Made by a program: the position numbers and the translations under genes. The notes beneath the pieces were generated by a model. It was not told the origin of the DNA, ran no database searches, and saw only the letters and a list, made by a program, of their open reading frames with translations. From Thermoproteota archaeon (GTDB lineage: Archaea > Thermoproteota > Thermoprotei_A > Sulfolobales > Ignisphaeraceae), in NCBI GenBank assembly GCA_030550585.1, contig JAUQPB010000004.1:99883-163882 (forward strand): DNA of 64,000 bases, in the 5' to 3' direction. Each line of letters begins with the position of its first letter. Within the stretch, counting starts at the first letter, position 1. This document shows, piece by piece, positions 8,629 to 18,413 of this stretch.

Positions 8629-10410
8629 ATGGAAGGCCTAGGCGATGTTGTTCGCAGATTTCTAGATGGTGTAGAAGGTTGCGAATCTGTGGACTGTATA
8701 TTGGTTAGGCTGTCGACAGCTTTCTTCTCTATGAATGACCTCGCTAGAAGGTTTTCGCTTAGCATAGAAGAGCTTGTGAACAGGTTTCTCTCTCATCCAG
8801 ACGTCATGAAGGTTTTGGCCGGCCTAGATATACAGCTCGTGGTGAAGAAAATTTGCTGTGACGCTAGGTTTTCGAATCTTAGACAACACCAAAGCAAAAT
8901 CATAGATGCGATTAAGAGGGCATCCCAAATCTATCCGCCACACCAGACACACAGAGGAAGGGGTGTTATCATGGCCTATGCCAATAAACATATGTATGAG
9001 GGGAAAGAACCCCGCACTTGGGAATATGCAGGGGCCAAAGGCAAATGGAAGAGGCTGATACGCATGTTGCCTAGAATCAGTTTTGATTTTGCCAGAAGCG
9101 ACATAGTTGTATTGGTAGTGCTTATAGTTGTTTTCTTTGTGATACCGACTACATTAGCTATTATGAGGATGCTTTCGCCACACAGCTCTCCGCAAATTGC
9201 AGAAAACAGCTCTAGCTGGACAACAACAACAACAAGTGAAATGAGCTGGGTTAGAAGCGCAACACTCTATACCGTAACAGGTATTGAAGGTGTGTCAAAA
9301 TCACAACAGCATGTTAAGGCCACCTCAGTCAGCACCACGACAATCGCTGAAAGCATGGTAGAAGCTACAAGCACTTTTGCTATATCTAAAACCACGATAA
9401 CTACATACACAATACCATTGTCGTTTACATATACTACAGAAACAGAAACTGAGACGCTAGCGAGGTTATATCCCAAACCAGTACTAGAGATAGGGAAAAC
9501 GCGGCTTGCTGTTGAAGACGGCTATCTGGTTGTGGAGTACCATGGTAGGTGGATACCATATCTATGGATTGACATAGGAAACAGAACTATACATTTAACA
9601 CCACATGTACCTGACAATCAGAGTACTGCTGTTGGCGCAGACTATATATACATATCCTCTAACCACACCGTAGCGAAGTACAAATTAGATGAAATAGCAA
9701 AGCTGCTAGAAGCATACCGCGCAACAAATGTAAAAATAACGTTAAAACCTGAATCAGTAGTGTGCAACGCAATCCTTACTGAGAATAGGACTTTGCTGTT
9801 CTCTGAATGTAGACGTGTAATACTCCTCGTAATTCCTTCGTTGAGCGGGAGGTCAATTTTGGAGACTGTATGTTATGAAGTAAATATAACGGCAGTAGAT
9901 TATCTACACAACCATCTATTTAATGAGACATTCTTTAATAATCCGCTAGAGCTTTCGAGGTTTATATTGGATTGGCTGGACAGAAACGCTGAATATAACT
10001 ACTTTAAGGCAGCTTTTTCGCTGTTTAGTGATGTGATGGGCCCTGTCGAGTTCTTTGAACAGAGGACAGGTGTCTGTGCTGATTATGCTGTGTTCACAGC
10101 TACAGCTCTCTTGGCTGGTGGCAGCGACGAGGCGTATATACTGATATTCAACACCACAAGAGGGTGGCATGCTACCGCCGGGATAGTAGTGAACGGAACA
10201 CTATATATTTTAGACCAGCACCCACCCCTCTACGAGTGGAGCGAGTACACCGTCCATGTTTTCAAGCCTGTGGGCAACAAAATGCAGATTATGAGAATAA
10301 AGCTGGATAACAATGGGTTATCAACTATCGAGATATGGACACTGAGCTCCGATGAAGTTGAAAGCTGGCTACACAAAGTGGCGGGGTTGCAAGCAAGCCA
10401 AAGTAGTTGA
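8629..10410 (+). CDS. Membrane-anchored transglutaminase-like protein with island helical domain
   Basis: A 593-residue protein. Residues 1-100 carry the island's helical domain (C-x-S-V-D-C, F-L-S-H-P-D-V-M, R-F-S-N-L-R, Q-I-Y). One membrane helix follows near 160-185, then a long Thr/Ser-rich outer linker and an external C-terminal domain. That domain has the transglutaminase/cysteine-protease triad pattern: Cys in G-V-C-A-D-Y-A near 483, His in G-W-H-A-T-A near 514, Asp in Y-I-L-D-Q-H near 528. The topology puts the helical domain inside the cell and the enzyme outside. The activity (protein cross-linking or peptide cleavage at the surface) is inferred. A TATA-like TTTATAATT sits about 40 bp upstream. 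Confidence 0.7.
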   Translation: MEGLGDVVRRFLDGVEGCESVDCILVRLSTAFFSMNDLARRFSLSIEELVNRFLSHPDVMKVLAGLDIQLVVKKICCDARFSNLRQHQSKIIDAIKRASQIYPPHQTHRGRGVIMAYANKHMYEGKEPRTWEYAGAKGKWKRLIRMLPRISFDFARSDIVVLVVLIVVFFVIPTTLAIMRMLSPHSSPQIAENSSSWTTTTTSEMSWVRSATLYTVTGIEGVSKSQQHVKATSVSTTTIAESMVEATSTFAISKTTITTYTIPLSFTYTTETETETLARLYPKPVLEIGKTRLAVEDGYLVVEYHGRWIPYLWIDIGNRTIHLTPHVPDNQSTAVGADYIYISSNHTVAKYKLDEIAKLLEAYRATNVKITLKPESVVCNAILTENRTLLFSECRRVILLVIPSLSGRSILETVCYEVNITAVDYLHNHLFNETFFNNPLELSRFILDWLDRNAEYNYFKAAFSLFSDVMGPVEFFEQRTGVCADYAVFTATALLAGGSDEAYILIFNTTRGWHATAGIVVNGTLYILDQHPPLYEWSEYTVHVFKPVGNKMQIMRIKLDNNGLSTIEIWTLSSDEVESWLHKVAGLQASQSS

Positions 10411-10489
10411 CAAACAAAGTCTACCTTAAGTGACTGAGATACTCAATAAAAAGAGATAGGTGGTGGTCGTTATCCCAAAGCGTTTATGA

Positions 10490-10714
10490 TTATTGTTTCT
10501 TCGGCTTGGACTTGACGAGCAGTATGCCGGGTATCAGAAATACTAGCGCCCCTAAGATACGTCCCACAGAGCGTAATATGGTTTCTTCGATGGCGCTGGA
10601 TGACATAATGTCGTTGATCAAGCCTCCGCCGAGGAGGAATACTGCGAGTGCTATTAACATAGCTCCGAAACTTTTCTCGCTACGTCTGCCATTGCAAACC
10701 ACCTGCTTTGTCAA
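10490..10714 (-). CDS. Small two-helix membrane protein, paralogue of the 7380-8375 C-terminus
   Basis: A 74-residue protein with two hydrophobic helices and a basic end. Its pattern (A-M-L-I-A-L-A-V-F-L, then G-R-I-L-G-A-L-V-F-L-I-P-G-I-L-L-V-K-S-K-P-K-K) matches the tail of the 331-residue island protein position by position. It is either a free-standing version of that module or a remnant of a longer copy. Confidence 0.5.
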   Translation of the reverse strand: MTKQVVCNGRRSEKSFGAMLIALAVFLLGGGLINDIMSSSAIEETILRSVGRILGALVFLIPGILLVKSKPKKQ

Positions 10715-10847
10715 AACAAAGCTTTGCTTGAACGAAAAATATAATTTTCTATTAGGCGATAGCTGTGGTTGATTGAATCAAATTAAGAAACTGCCAATGC
10801 AACTATCTTTGCTTGCCAAACCCTTTGAAATTACTTAGATATCTAGG

Positions 10848-11372
10848 TTAAACAACATGGAACAACATGGAAACGAGAGACCAAACTCCTATGGCGTAGA
10901 ATAGGTCAATCCATATTATCTTGGCTAGCGAGAGAACGTAGACTATTGCGGCAATAGGGAAGCCCAATATCGCTTTTTTCTCTACACGCCAGTTCTCCTT
11001 GCAGTACCTGTATAGTGACTTGGCATCCTCTGTGCTCGGTATTGCATGCATGCCGAACGAGATTGCCAGCCACACCAAAAACCACCCGAGCGGACTTCGT
11101 GTGTACGGATCTAGAAATGCCAGCACTATAGAAACTATTACCTCGGCTAATGTATTAACCACTAGCGGAAACATGGATATGGCTAGGGCCTGCCCAAACG
11201 TGTGAGGGGGCTCGTGGAGGACATAGCCAGCAGGGTTCCCCAAGCGGAAATACTTTACCTCGTATACCATTAAACCGGACTTCTCACATGCAATTTTATG
11301 GGCATATTCATGAAGAATCACACCAGGAAATGTAACCAGAGCAATCAGCCAACCAGGAATAAATACAACCAT
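10848..11372 (-). CDS. M50-like membrane zinc metalloprotease (HEYAH motif)
   Basis: A 174-residue polytopic membrane protein. Zinc-site motif H-E-Y-A-H lies near residue 22 within G-V-I-L-H-E-Y-A-H-K, followed by several helices. It resembles the DUF3267/M50-type family. I chose the ATG at 11372 because a strong AGGAGGT Shine-Dalgarno sits four bases upstream; the longer ORF to 11450 has no such support. A third ligand could be the aspartate in S-T-E-D-A-K. Substrate unknown. Confidence 0.65.
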   Translation of the reverse strand: MVVFIPGWLIALVTFPGVILHEYAHKIACEKSGLMVYEVKYFRLGNPAGYVLHEPPHTFGQALAISMFPLVVNTLAEVIVSIVLAFLDPYTRSPLGWFLVWLAISFGMHAIPSTEDAKSLYRYCKENWRVEKKAILGFPIAAIVYVLSLAKIIWIDLFYAIGVWSLVSMLFHVV

Positions 11373-11775
11373 ACTGACCTCCTTCTGTATATTATATATT
11401 GAGATATATTTAAAAATGATATAGACTATCCCTACTTCGTGGACATGCATTTAAATGTTTCTGATTATTTATCTCATAGAACTATGTTTAAATTAAACCA
11501 ATGCACAGCCATTGAGATCTCCACAACATCTGTGAAGAGGTATTTCTGCTTCTTTTAAGCAATACATGTCTTCATTGCTTAGTGTTTAACTTAGGAATAA
11601 CCAAAGAAAAGATTGTGTATGCATGCCAAGGCAAAAACAATTGGGGTGTAGCTACACGCATAAATCTATTCATTGAATATTTGGAATGGGGATGATTTTT
11701 TATTTGGATTCGGTGGTGGGGTGGATGGTTAGTGAAAAATGGTATGGGCTTGCAGAAATCCATGTTATATTTTTA
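11373..11775. other. Non-coding gap
   Basis: About 400 bases between two minus-strand genes. It is A/T-rich with several TATA-like stretches (for example near 11395 and 11480) that could serve the protease gene. No convincing ORF or RNA gene was seen. Confidence 0.4.
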
Positions 11776-12762
11776 CTATCTCAACAGCTCTCTTATCAGT
11801 TTTTGGGCTTCTATTGGGTTGTTGGAGTCTATGACTTTTCTTATTCTCTCCCATCCGATGCTCTCTAGAGCTCTGTATATGGCTCTTACGTTCTCTATGC
11901 TTTGTCTGACCATCTCGGCTGCGTCTAGGTATCTTGGGAATAGGTCTAGGCCGAACCAGCCGCTGTAGTTTGTTTCTTTTAGCCAGTATAGGAGCTCTGC
12001 AAACTCTAGTAGGTGGACGCTTGCTGGGAATAGGTCTAGGTCTACCTCTGTGAATATGTCGTTTAGGTGTAGGTGGTACAATGCGTTGTATCTGGATATG
12101 AGGACTATTGCCTCTGGCACATACTCTTTAGCTAGTTTTGCATGGGCAAACTCTACGTTTATACCAACATTCTTTATGCCCTGCATCCTAAGCTCTAGTA
12201 TTGTTGTCAGGGCTCTTGCTGCTGAGCCGTGTAGGAGGTAGCTCGATGGATCCTCTATCTTGTACTCCAACGCAACCTTTATCTCTGGCCCATACTCAGC
12301 TACCTCCTTGATCGAGGATACGTAGTTGTTCCAGAGCTTTCTATAGTCTGTTGTGAATGGAAAGTCAAACCCCTCTCTACCAGGCCATATAATCAGTATC
12401 TCTGCCCCGAGCTCCCTAGCAATATCTATTGCCTTCTTACATCTTTCAACAGCCCTCCTCCTAGTACTCTCATCGAGTGCCGATAGCGCTCCCCTAGCCC
12501 ACTGAGCCTCCTGGGAAAGCACAGGGGCTATGGCAACAGCCTTTAGATTTGCAGTTGATAGAGCGTCTTTAACCTGCTTAACGTTCTCCTCATTGACTTC
12601 TGTTGGATAGTGGAACTCCAGGCCCTGGAGACCCTCAACCCTGCCGGCCTCTTTTATCAGCTCAACAATTGGCCTAGCAGGTTTGTAGCCCGTTGGAGCA
12701 AACCTCTCTACACCAGCTCCGAAGACCCATATACCAGTTGAAAACCTTATCTCCATTTTCAT
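11776..12762 (-). CDS. Sugar phosphate isomerase/epimerase (xylose-isomerase-like TIM barrel)
   Basis: A 328-residue AP-endonuclease-2 fold protein. Typical elements are visible: G-L-E-F-H-Y-P early, I-L-I-I-W-P-G, L-E-Y-K-I-E-D-P, N-V-G-I-N-V-E-F-A-H with a likely metal Glu/His, L-H-L-N-D, and G-L-D-L-F-P late. These residues normally bind a divalent metal for aldose-ketose isomerisation or epimerisation. The start is taken at ATG 12762 (another ATG at 12756). It is divergent from the thioesterase gene. The substrate sugar cannot be read from the sequence. Confidence 0.8.
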   Translation of the reverse strand: MKMEIRFSTGIWVFGAGVERFAPTGYKPARPIVELIKEAGRVEGLQGLEFHYPTEVNEENVKQVKDALSTANLKAVAIAPVLSQEAQWARGALSALDESTRRRAVERCKKAIDIARELGAEILIIWPGREGFDFPFTTDYRKLWNNYVSSIKEVAEYGPEIKVALEYKIEDPSSYLLHGSAARALTTILELRMQGIKNVGINVEFAHAKLAKEYVPEAIVLISRYNALYHLHLNDIFTEVDLDLFPASVHLLEFAELLYWLKETNYSGWFGLDLFPRYLDAAEMVRQSIENVRAIYRALESIGWERIRKVIDSNNPIEAQKLIRELLR

Positions 12763-12922
12763 GCACCACAATCTAATAAAAGAGTTGGAAAACATTAAAA
12801 AGTTTACTGTGTTAACCTCATCCAATAGCCTAGTCTATGCGGAAACGTTTATTCACATGGAAAAACCATATAAGAATTTCCCTGCAAATTCTTATGTCCA
12901 AACATATAGTTGGGGTTGTGCC

Positions 12923-13318
12923 ATGCACCAAGACCTTAACGATGTGGTTATACCTGTGGGCATTAGATGCACAGAGTTTTATAGGGTTGGGGATGCACAT
13001 GTTGCGAATCATGTCGGTGCTCTGTCAACACCCTCTATGATACTTTTTATGGAGTTGACTGCAATGCGATGTGTTGAAAAGTATATTCCCATTGGCTACA
13101 CAACCGTCGGCTTTTCTGTTAATGTGAGGCATGTCAGTCCAGCCCCTCCAAACGCTGTTGTTAGAGTTGAGGCAGAGCTTGTCTCTAGGGAGGGTAGAAA
13201 GCTTGTTTTCAGTGTTAGGACGTTCCTTGGTGAGAGGGTTGTTGGTGAGGGTGTTCACGAGCGGTATATTGTCTCTGTCGAGAGGTTTTTAGACAAGGTG
13301 AGAAGGTCTTGGCCATAA
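12923..13318 (+). CDS. Thioesterase-like protein (FlK/hotdog family)
   Basis: A 131-residue hotdog-fold protein resembling fluoroacetyl-CoA thioesterase relatives. The F-Y-R-V-G-D-A-H-V-A start, the active-site segment M-E-L-T-A-M-R-C-V-E and V-N-V-R-H-V-S-P-A-P-P fit the family. The ATG at 12923 gives the normal family length; the upstream extension overlaps the divergent gene's promoter and is unlikely to be translated. Probable role is hydrolysis of a small acyl-CoA. Confidence 0.75.
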   Translation: MHQDLNDVVIPVGIRCTEFYRVGDAHVANHVGALSTPSMILFMELTAMRCVEKYIPIGYTTVGFSVNVRHVSPAPPNAVVRVEAELVSREGRKLVFSVRTFLGERVVGEGVHERYIVSVERFLDKVRRSWP

Positions 13319-13407
13319 GACCCATATTCTCTAAAGCCGTTGTTGTGACTGGAAATAGTTAATAGGTGTTCCCGCTAGACCAATAGCCTGGCTGTGGATC
13401 CTGTCAA

Positions 13408-14274
13408 TTGGTTCTTATATGGGGGAGGGGGTTGCTAGTTGTAAACAGTAGAAGAGTCGATGAGCTGGCTGAGATGGTTAGAGCCATTGGACTGGAAAAG
13501 ATAGTGGTTTTTGAGGATATTGACCCCCAGTTCGAGGCTATAAAGAACCTGTCTAGGGTCTGCGGCTCTACAGCCTATCTCCTAGCTGTTCTCAATAGCG
13601 TTATCAGCTATAGGCTTTCCCAGCCTGGAGAGGTTTACTGGAGTCTCTTCTCAGACTATGCAAAAAGCAGGTGTAGGTCGATCGATGGACTGGAAAAAGC
13701 TGTTGGGCTTGTCAAAGAGTTTGCGAGAATGTATAACAGGGTTTCAGTTGATCAGAAGCTTAGAAGACTTGAGAAGATTGCTAAGTGTAGCCAGCTAGAG
13801 CAGGCTGTTTTGTCGACGGATCTGGAGGCTGTGAGGAGGGAGATAGCTCTGTGTCTAGATGTGGAACCAGACTCCAAGACCGTTGTTTTCTCAGCTAAAA
13901 TGGTTTACTATGTGCACAAGGCACTCAGCAAAAAGGTGTCTATACCGATGACAATCCCAATACCTGTAGACACTAGGGTTGCCGCAATAACCTATCTATC
14001 AGGAGCTATAGACGTAGTTGGCGAGGCTATTAGCGAGGGCTATCCCCTACTCAAATACAGCAAAGCAATTAGAGGCGTGTGGATGGAGATAGGCAGGAAA
14101 TCCTCTACACCACCACTAAACATAGACGCACTCATATGGTACTTCGGAAAATACCACAACGCAAAGAGCATAGACCACATATACTCCTCGGAATACAACA
14201 AACTCAGGCAGTTTCTAACACCAGATGAGATAATGCTTATAATAAGAAACCTCTTCTACAGATTAGTCAGATGA
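13408..14274 (+). CDS. N-glycosylase/DNA lyase, AGOG family (8-oxoguanine repair)
   Basis: A helix-hairpin-helix superfamily glycosylase of the archaeal GO-glycosylase type, which removes 8-oxoguanine and cleaves the strand by beta-elimination. The catalytic lysine is expected in K-T-V-V-F-S-A-K-M around residue 160 and the helper aspartate in P-I-P-V-D-T-R-V about 30 residues later. The P-P-L-N-I-D-A-L-I-W-Y motif also fits. It is about 30 residues longer than the family norm, so the TTG start at 13408 may be too early; TTG at 13432 follows a G-rich ribosome site. Confidence 0.8.
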   Translation: MVLIWGRGLLVVNSRRVDELAEMVRAIGLEKIVVFEDIDPQFEAIKNLSRVCGSTAYLLAVLNSVISYRLSQPGEVYWSLFSDYAKSRCRSIDGLEKAVGLVKEFARMYNRVSVDQKLRRLEKIAKCSQLEQAVLSTDLEAVRREIALCLDVEPDSKTVVFSAKMVYYVHKALSKKVSIPMTIPIPVDTRVAAITYLSGAIDVVGEAISEGYPLLKYSKAIRGVWMEIGRKSSTPPLNIDALIWYFGKYHNAKSIDHIYSSEYNKLRQFLTPDEIMLIIRNLFYRLVR

Positions 14275-14403
14275 TTCTAAATAGTATTGAATATGGCTAT
14301 ATAGAGTTGCATTTTCAAGACTGTGCCTAGATGCTCACCATATAAAACAATAAATAAGTTTATAAAGCTCTATACACAAAATGATATATGGTATTTGTTT
14401 TCT

Positions 14404-15273
14404 ATGAAAAATGTGGAGCTTATAGCATATGTCATATCCTTTATCATCACACTAGCCATAGCTGTTCACATCTTCAACATAATTTATGGTGCTTTCCCGT
14501 GGAAAACATTTGATATTAAGGATGAGACTGTGGAGGAAGGCAGAGCCGATGTTGTGGAAGATGGTGAGGTTGGAGAAGTTCGTATTGTCGGCAATGTGGT
14601 GTATCTTCCTCTTCCTAGGAGGGTCTCTAATGTCTCTGTTGAGGAGGCCATCCTCTTGAGGAGGAGTATCAGGGAGTATCTACCCAATCCGATAACCATT
14701 GATCAGCTTTCAATGCTTTTGTGGGCAGCCTACGGAGTTACAGATACAAGGTATGGTTTTAGATCATCTCCAAGCGCTGGAGCGACATACCCACTAGAAA
14801 TATATGTTGTGGTTGGGGAGAAAGGTGTTAGGATAGGTGATGAGAAGTATCTGAGGTCAGGGGTATACAAATATGATGTCTATACACATAGTCTAAGGCT
14901 TGTTAGAGAAGGTGATTTTAGAGATGAGCTTGCTAAAGCTGCTTTGGATCAGCCTTGGGTTAGGGAGGCACCTATAAACATTGTTATTACAGCTGTTTTC
15001 GAGAGAACGACGAGGATCTATGGTGAGAGGGGTAGGGTTAGGTATGTGCCTATGGAGGTTGGGCATGTAGGGCAAAACATATATCTGATGGCAACTGCTT
15101 TGAGGCTTGGAACAGTTGTTATAGGTGCTTTCTACGATGATTGGATAGCCCAAATAATTTCAGCATCTGAAAATGAGACTCCTATGTATATAGTGCCTGT
15201 TGGTGTTCCCAAAGAGTTTAGGGAAACAACTTTTGAGGATATTCAAAGGTTTATAGAGAGTAGAAGGGGATAG
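14404..15273 (+). CDS. SagB-type nitroreductase-fold dehydrogenase, membrane-anchored
   Basis: A 290-residue flavin oxidoreductase of the SagB/ThcOx type. One N-terminal hydrophobic helix is followed by the FMN-binding pattern R-R-S-I-R-E-Y near residue 82, L-L-W-A-A-Y-G and S-P-S-A-G-A-T-Y-P-L-E. No cyclodehydratase or precursor-peptide gene is nearby, so a peptide-azole role is not supported. It is probably a stand-alone redox enzyme at the membrane. The ATG at 14404 gives a full anchor; a GTG at 14323 would add 27 residues. The next gene starts after one intervening base. Confidence 0.75.
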   Translation: MKNVELIAYVISFIITLAIAVHIFNIIYGAFPWKTFDIKDETVEEGRADVVEDGEVGEVRIVGNVVYLPLPRRVSNVSVEEAILLRRSIREYLPNPITIDQLSMLLWAAYGVTDTRYGFRSSPSAGATYPLEIYVVVGEKGVRIGDEKYLRSGVYKYDVYTHSLRLVREGDFRDELAKAALDQPWVREAPINIVITAVFERTTRIYGERGRVRYVPMEVGHVGQNIYLMATALRLGTVVIGAFYDDWIAQIISASENETPMYIVPVGVPKEFRETTFEDIQRFIESRRG

Positions 15274-15274
15274 C

Positions 15275-15610
15275 ATGTCAAAGTCACTGCGAATTGCTTT
15301 GGCGATTGTTGAAGTAACTTCAATACCACTACTTGTGCTTACAGCAATATACATACTCTCGGGATATCAAATGCTCTACCCACAGATACGCTTGATCCCA
15401 GCTGCAAGAACATTACATACAGACAAGTTTTTGAGAATCCTATTTGTCGTCCTAGTATACCTACATGGACTTACAGGCACAATCATATTATGTGAAAGAA
15501 GGATAAGAAATGCATTAATTAGAAACATAATCGAGTATATCGCAATAATAGGACTCTCAATTCTTCTTGCAATACCACTCACCCTAGAATTTACCATAGG
15601 GCAAAGCTAA
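15275..15610 (+). CDS. Small four-helix membrane protein coupled to the SagB-type gene
   Basis: A 111-residue protein with about four membrane helices, one base after the SagB-type gene, hence co-transcribed. Histidines in L-H-T-D-K and Y-L-H-G-L-T sit at helix edges, as in small b-type cytochrome-like proteins. I infer, weakly, that it passes electrons to or from its partner. Family not recognised. Confidence 0.6.
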   Translation: MSKSLRIALAIVEVTSIPLLVLTAIYILSGYQMLYPQIRLIPAARTLHTDKFLRILFVVLVYLHGLTGTIILCERRIRNALIRNIIEYIAIIGLSILLAIPLTLEFTIGQS

Positions 15611-15786
15611 CGCCTCGGCCATTCGGTTACATTGAATAGACGATTTATCATTTCTATCACCAACTAGACACCAAAACATTTTCTAACCCTCTGACGCATT
15701 GTCAAGTTCCTTAACATTGAAGTATCTCTGTAGATGCCCCAAGCACTATAATCGTTAGTGTCTACAATGATTGAATTAATCAAGGG

Positions 15787-16785
15787 TTATATCTCTACAA
15801 CAACCTTTAGCTGATGTCTCTCAAGAGATTTTTTCAGTGCTTCGACTGCATTGTCGATCCCCTTTACAACTTCTGTTATCTTTGGTTTTACAACACCTCT
15901 TTTCAGCAAATCTATGGCTTTTTCGAATTCTTTGAATGTTCCACATCTCGTTCCAATAATCCTAATCTCTTTGACAACAGCTACTGTTGTGTTCACGGTT
16001 GCTAATGCTCCCGGTGTCGACTTCAAGTGTATTACTCCCCTAGGTCTCGTAAGCTGTATCGCTATATCTAGTCCCTGTGGGTCTCCAGTGGCCTCAAATA
16101 CCATGTCGAATCCGAGGCCCTCCGGCGTTTTCTCGGATACATAGCTTAGAGCTGTTTTGGTGTCTAGAACCCTGATGCCCAGCTCTACAAAGTATCTAGT
16201 CTTTGGAGAATCCGGTCTTGCTATAACAACTGGTTCGAGACCCATATGAAGCAAAACCTGTGTTGCTAGGTAAGCTAGGTTGCCCGTGCCAAGAACAGCA
16301 ATATTATCGCTTGGCCTTGGCGGGTACTGAGAAAATGCATTCAGAACAGCTGCTAGCGGCTCAACCTCTGTTGCTGTGATAGAGTCTAGGCCATTCACTA
16401 TATGCAAAGCTGTTTGAGGTGCTGCAAAATATTCTGCAAAACCCCCGTCAAAATCTATCCCAAGTGTTTTCTTGTATGGACAATGTGTATAGAGACCACT
16501 TCTACAGTAGTAGCATGAACCGCAAGAGAAGTTTATTTCACTAACAACAAGCCTTCCCCTAAGGGGAGAGTCGCTAACAACTACCCCCACAACTTCGTGT
16601 CCTGGTATAAGAGGAGATTTGAAGAGTTTATATGTCCCTTTATAAAAAGCTTTGTCAGTTCCACAAACACCAACAGCAACACTTTTAACCAAAACCCAGT
16701 TTCCCTGTGGAGTGGGGATCGGGACATCCCCAATTTTCGCAATGCCAGGGCCGTATAGCACAAGTGCCTTCAATTTCAACACCAT
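15787..16785 (-). CDS. Zinc-dependent alcohol dehydrogenase (MDR family)
   Basis: A 332-residue medium-chain dehydrogenase. The catalytic zinc site shows V-G-V-C-G-T-D near residue 41 and G-H-E near 63. Four structural-zinc cysteines lie in C-G-S-C-Y-Y-C-x7-C (about 88-102). The Rossmann motif is G-T-G-N-L-A. An NAD(P)-dependent alcohol or polyol substrate is expected. ATG 16785 is the natural family start; two upstream methionines also exist. Confidence 0.88.
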   Translation of the reverse strand: MVLKLKALVLYGPGIAKIGDVPIPTPQGNWVLVKSVAVGVCGTDKAFYKGTYKLFKSPLIPGHEVVGVVVSDSPLRGRLVVSEINFSCGSCYYCRSGLYTHCPYKKTLGIDFDGGFAEYFAAPQTALHIVNGLDSITATEVEPLAAVLNAFSQYPPRPSDNIAVLGTGNLAYLATQVLLHMGLEPVVIARPDSPKTRYFVELGIRVLDTKTALSYVSEKTPEGLGFDMVFEATGDPQGLDIAIQLTRPRGVIHLKSTPGALATVNTTVAVVKEIRIIGTRCGTFKEFEKAIDLLKRGVVKPKITEVVKGIDNAVEALKKSLERHQLKVVVEI

Positions 16786-17007
16786 AAAACGTTCTATCAT
16801 CAAAGTTTTAGATCTTATGATACAATATCAATATAAAATAATAATTAGCATATTTGCTTAAATGCGATGACCAGTAACTTAAGTTTTGTGGCTCTTCTCA
16901 TAGCTATCTATATCCAACAAATAGAGTTGAAGTTTGTTAAAAAGGGTCTAATTAGGCTAAAGCTTTTTAGAAAGGGGCTTCTCCAATGATATGTTATAAT
17001 CAGTGAA

Positions 17008-18336
17008 ATGTTTGGTGGTTGTATTTGGATTTTGTATTTGACATATCATAGCTTGGGCAGTGTTTGGAGACCTTTCATAGGCTTTGTTGTAGTTGCTATG
17101 ATTACTATCTTTCTGGTTTTTAGAAGTAGATATGCTAGGATACCTATTTGGAGTGTAATGGCATTTACATCTTTTCTTGTTGTTTTCTTTAGACTTGTAT
17201 CTGTTGATGAAATGGGCTCTCTAATTGACTTAGATGTGATCTTGTTTCTAATTGGGATGTCCACATTGGTTGGCATTGCCGAGAGCTCTGATATTTTAAA
17301 TGCTCTAGCTTTGTGGCTTATAGGCAAGTTCAGATCTGTTAAAATGCTTGTTATAGCATCTTCGCTTGTCTTTAGATTGCTAGCAGCATTTGCGATGAAT
17401 GATACCGTAGCTCTTATGGGCCCCCAATAGCCTATTTAATTCCGAGGATTATTGGTGTAGACCCTGTCTTTATGTTTCTTCTATTAGCGTATTCTCTCAC
17501 TATAGAATCTGTTATGCCACCTATAGGCAATCCACAAAATGTTTTAGTTGCTGAAAGCTCTGGAATAGAGGCTCCTTTCATAACCTTTGTATACAAACTC
17601 TCCATACCAACTATAATAAACCTTGTTATAACGCCTTTAATACTAATGCATTTAATGATTGGCAAAGCTACTCAAAAAAGAAAAATCGCTGTGCCTATTG
17701 CTGAAGAGGCTATAAAAGATCGGAGAGAGGCTATAATAGCTGCAATAGGCTTGACAACAACTATAGGTATGCTAATAGTAAATGATGTTCTTCAGCTTAT
17801 GGGATATCCACATATACAGAGAAGAGGTTTGATACCATTCACAATAGCTGCTGGTATATACATCTTCACTAAAGAGCCTGGGAAAACACTTTCGAAAGTT
17901 GATTGGGGGGACAATAATATTCTTCATATCGATGTTTATAACTATGGAGGGGGTTTGGAGAAGTGGTGTTCTAAACCCGCTTCTAAACATGTTTATGAGT
18001 AGAAGATATGGCGACTTCAGAGACATACTATCAATAGCAATATCATCTATAGCATTAAGTCAGCTAATAAGCAACGCACCCTTCACAAAGCTCTTCATAA
18101 ATTATATGCATTCCATGGGATTCACAGAAAAAGATGTTAATGCATGGCTGTCACTAGCAACATTTAGTACAATAGCAGGTAATCTAACATTTTTAGGAGC
18201 GGCATCAAATATAATAATTTTGAAGGTGCTGGAATCGAGATACTCAAGAACAATATCATTTAAAGACTTTGTCAGAGCTGGAGGCATAGTAATAGCAATA
18301 AACACATTAGTGTACATACCATTTCTTTTGTATTAA
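17008..18336 (+). pseudogene. Anion/arsenite-type transporter (ArsB/NhaD superfamily) split by two frameshifts
   Basis: Three consecutive frames together encode one ~440-residue transporter of the ion-transporter (ArsB/CitM-like) superfamily with about eleven helices. Break 1 is at the C5 run 17421-17425: adding one C joins M-N-D-T-V-A-L-M-G-P to P-I-A-Y-L-I-P-R. Break 2 is at the G6 run 17905-17910: removing one G joins V-D-W-G to T-I-I-F-F-I-S. Both halves of each join fit the family and no other damage is seen. It may be intact in reality if the runs were misread. Confidence 0.75.
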
Positions 18337-18413
18337 AAACGCAATTCTTTATCACAAAACACCAAGACATTCGCAGCCAAAAGCTTTTTAATGCGGGGAG
18401 AAGGCCAAGTTGA

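Noticed and set aside
14404..15610. SagB-type gene as part of an azole-modified peptide (RiPP) cluster
   Set aside because: No cyclodehydratase, YcaO or precursor-like gene nearby; the SagB/ThcOx fold also occurs in stand-alone oxidoreductases.
16866..16988. 40-codon plus-strand ORF before the split transporter gene
   Set aside because: Has an ATG but no ribosome site, no family signal, and low-complexity hydrophobic/basic content; could be chance.
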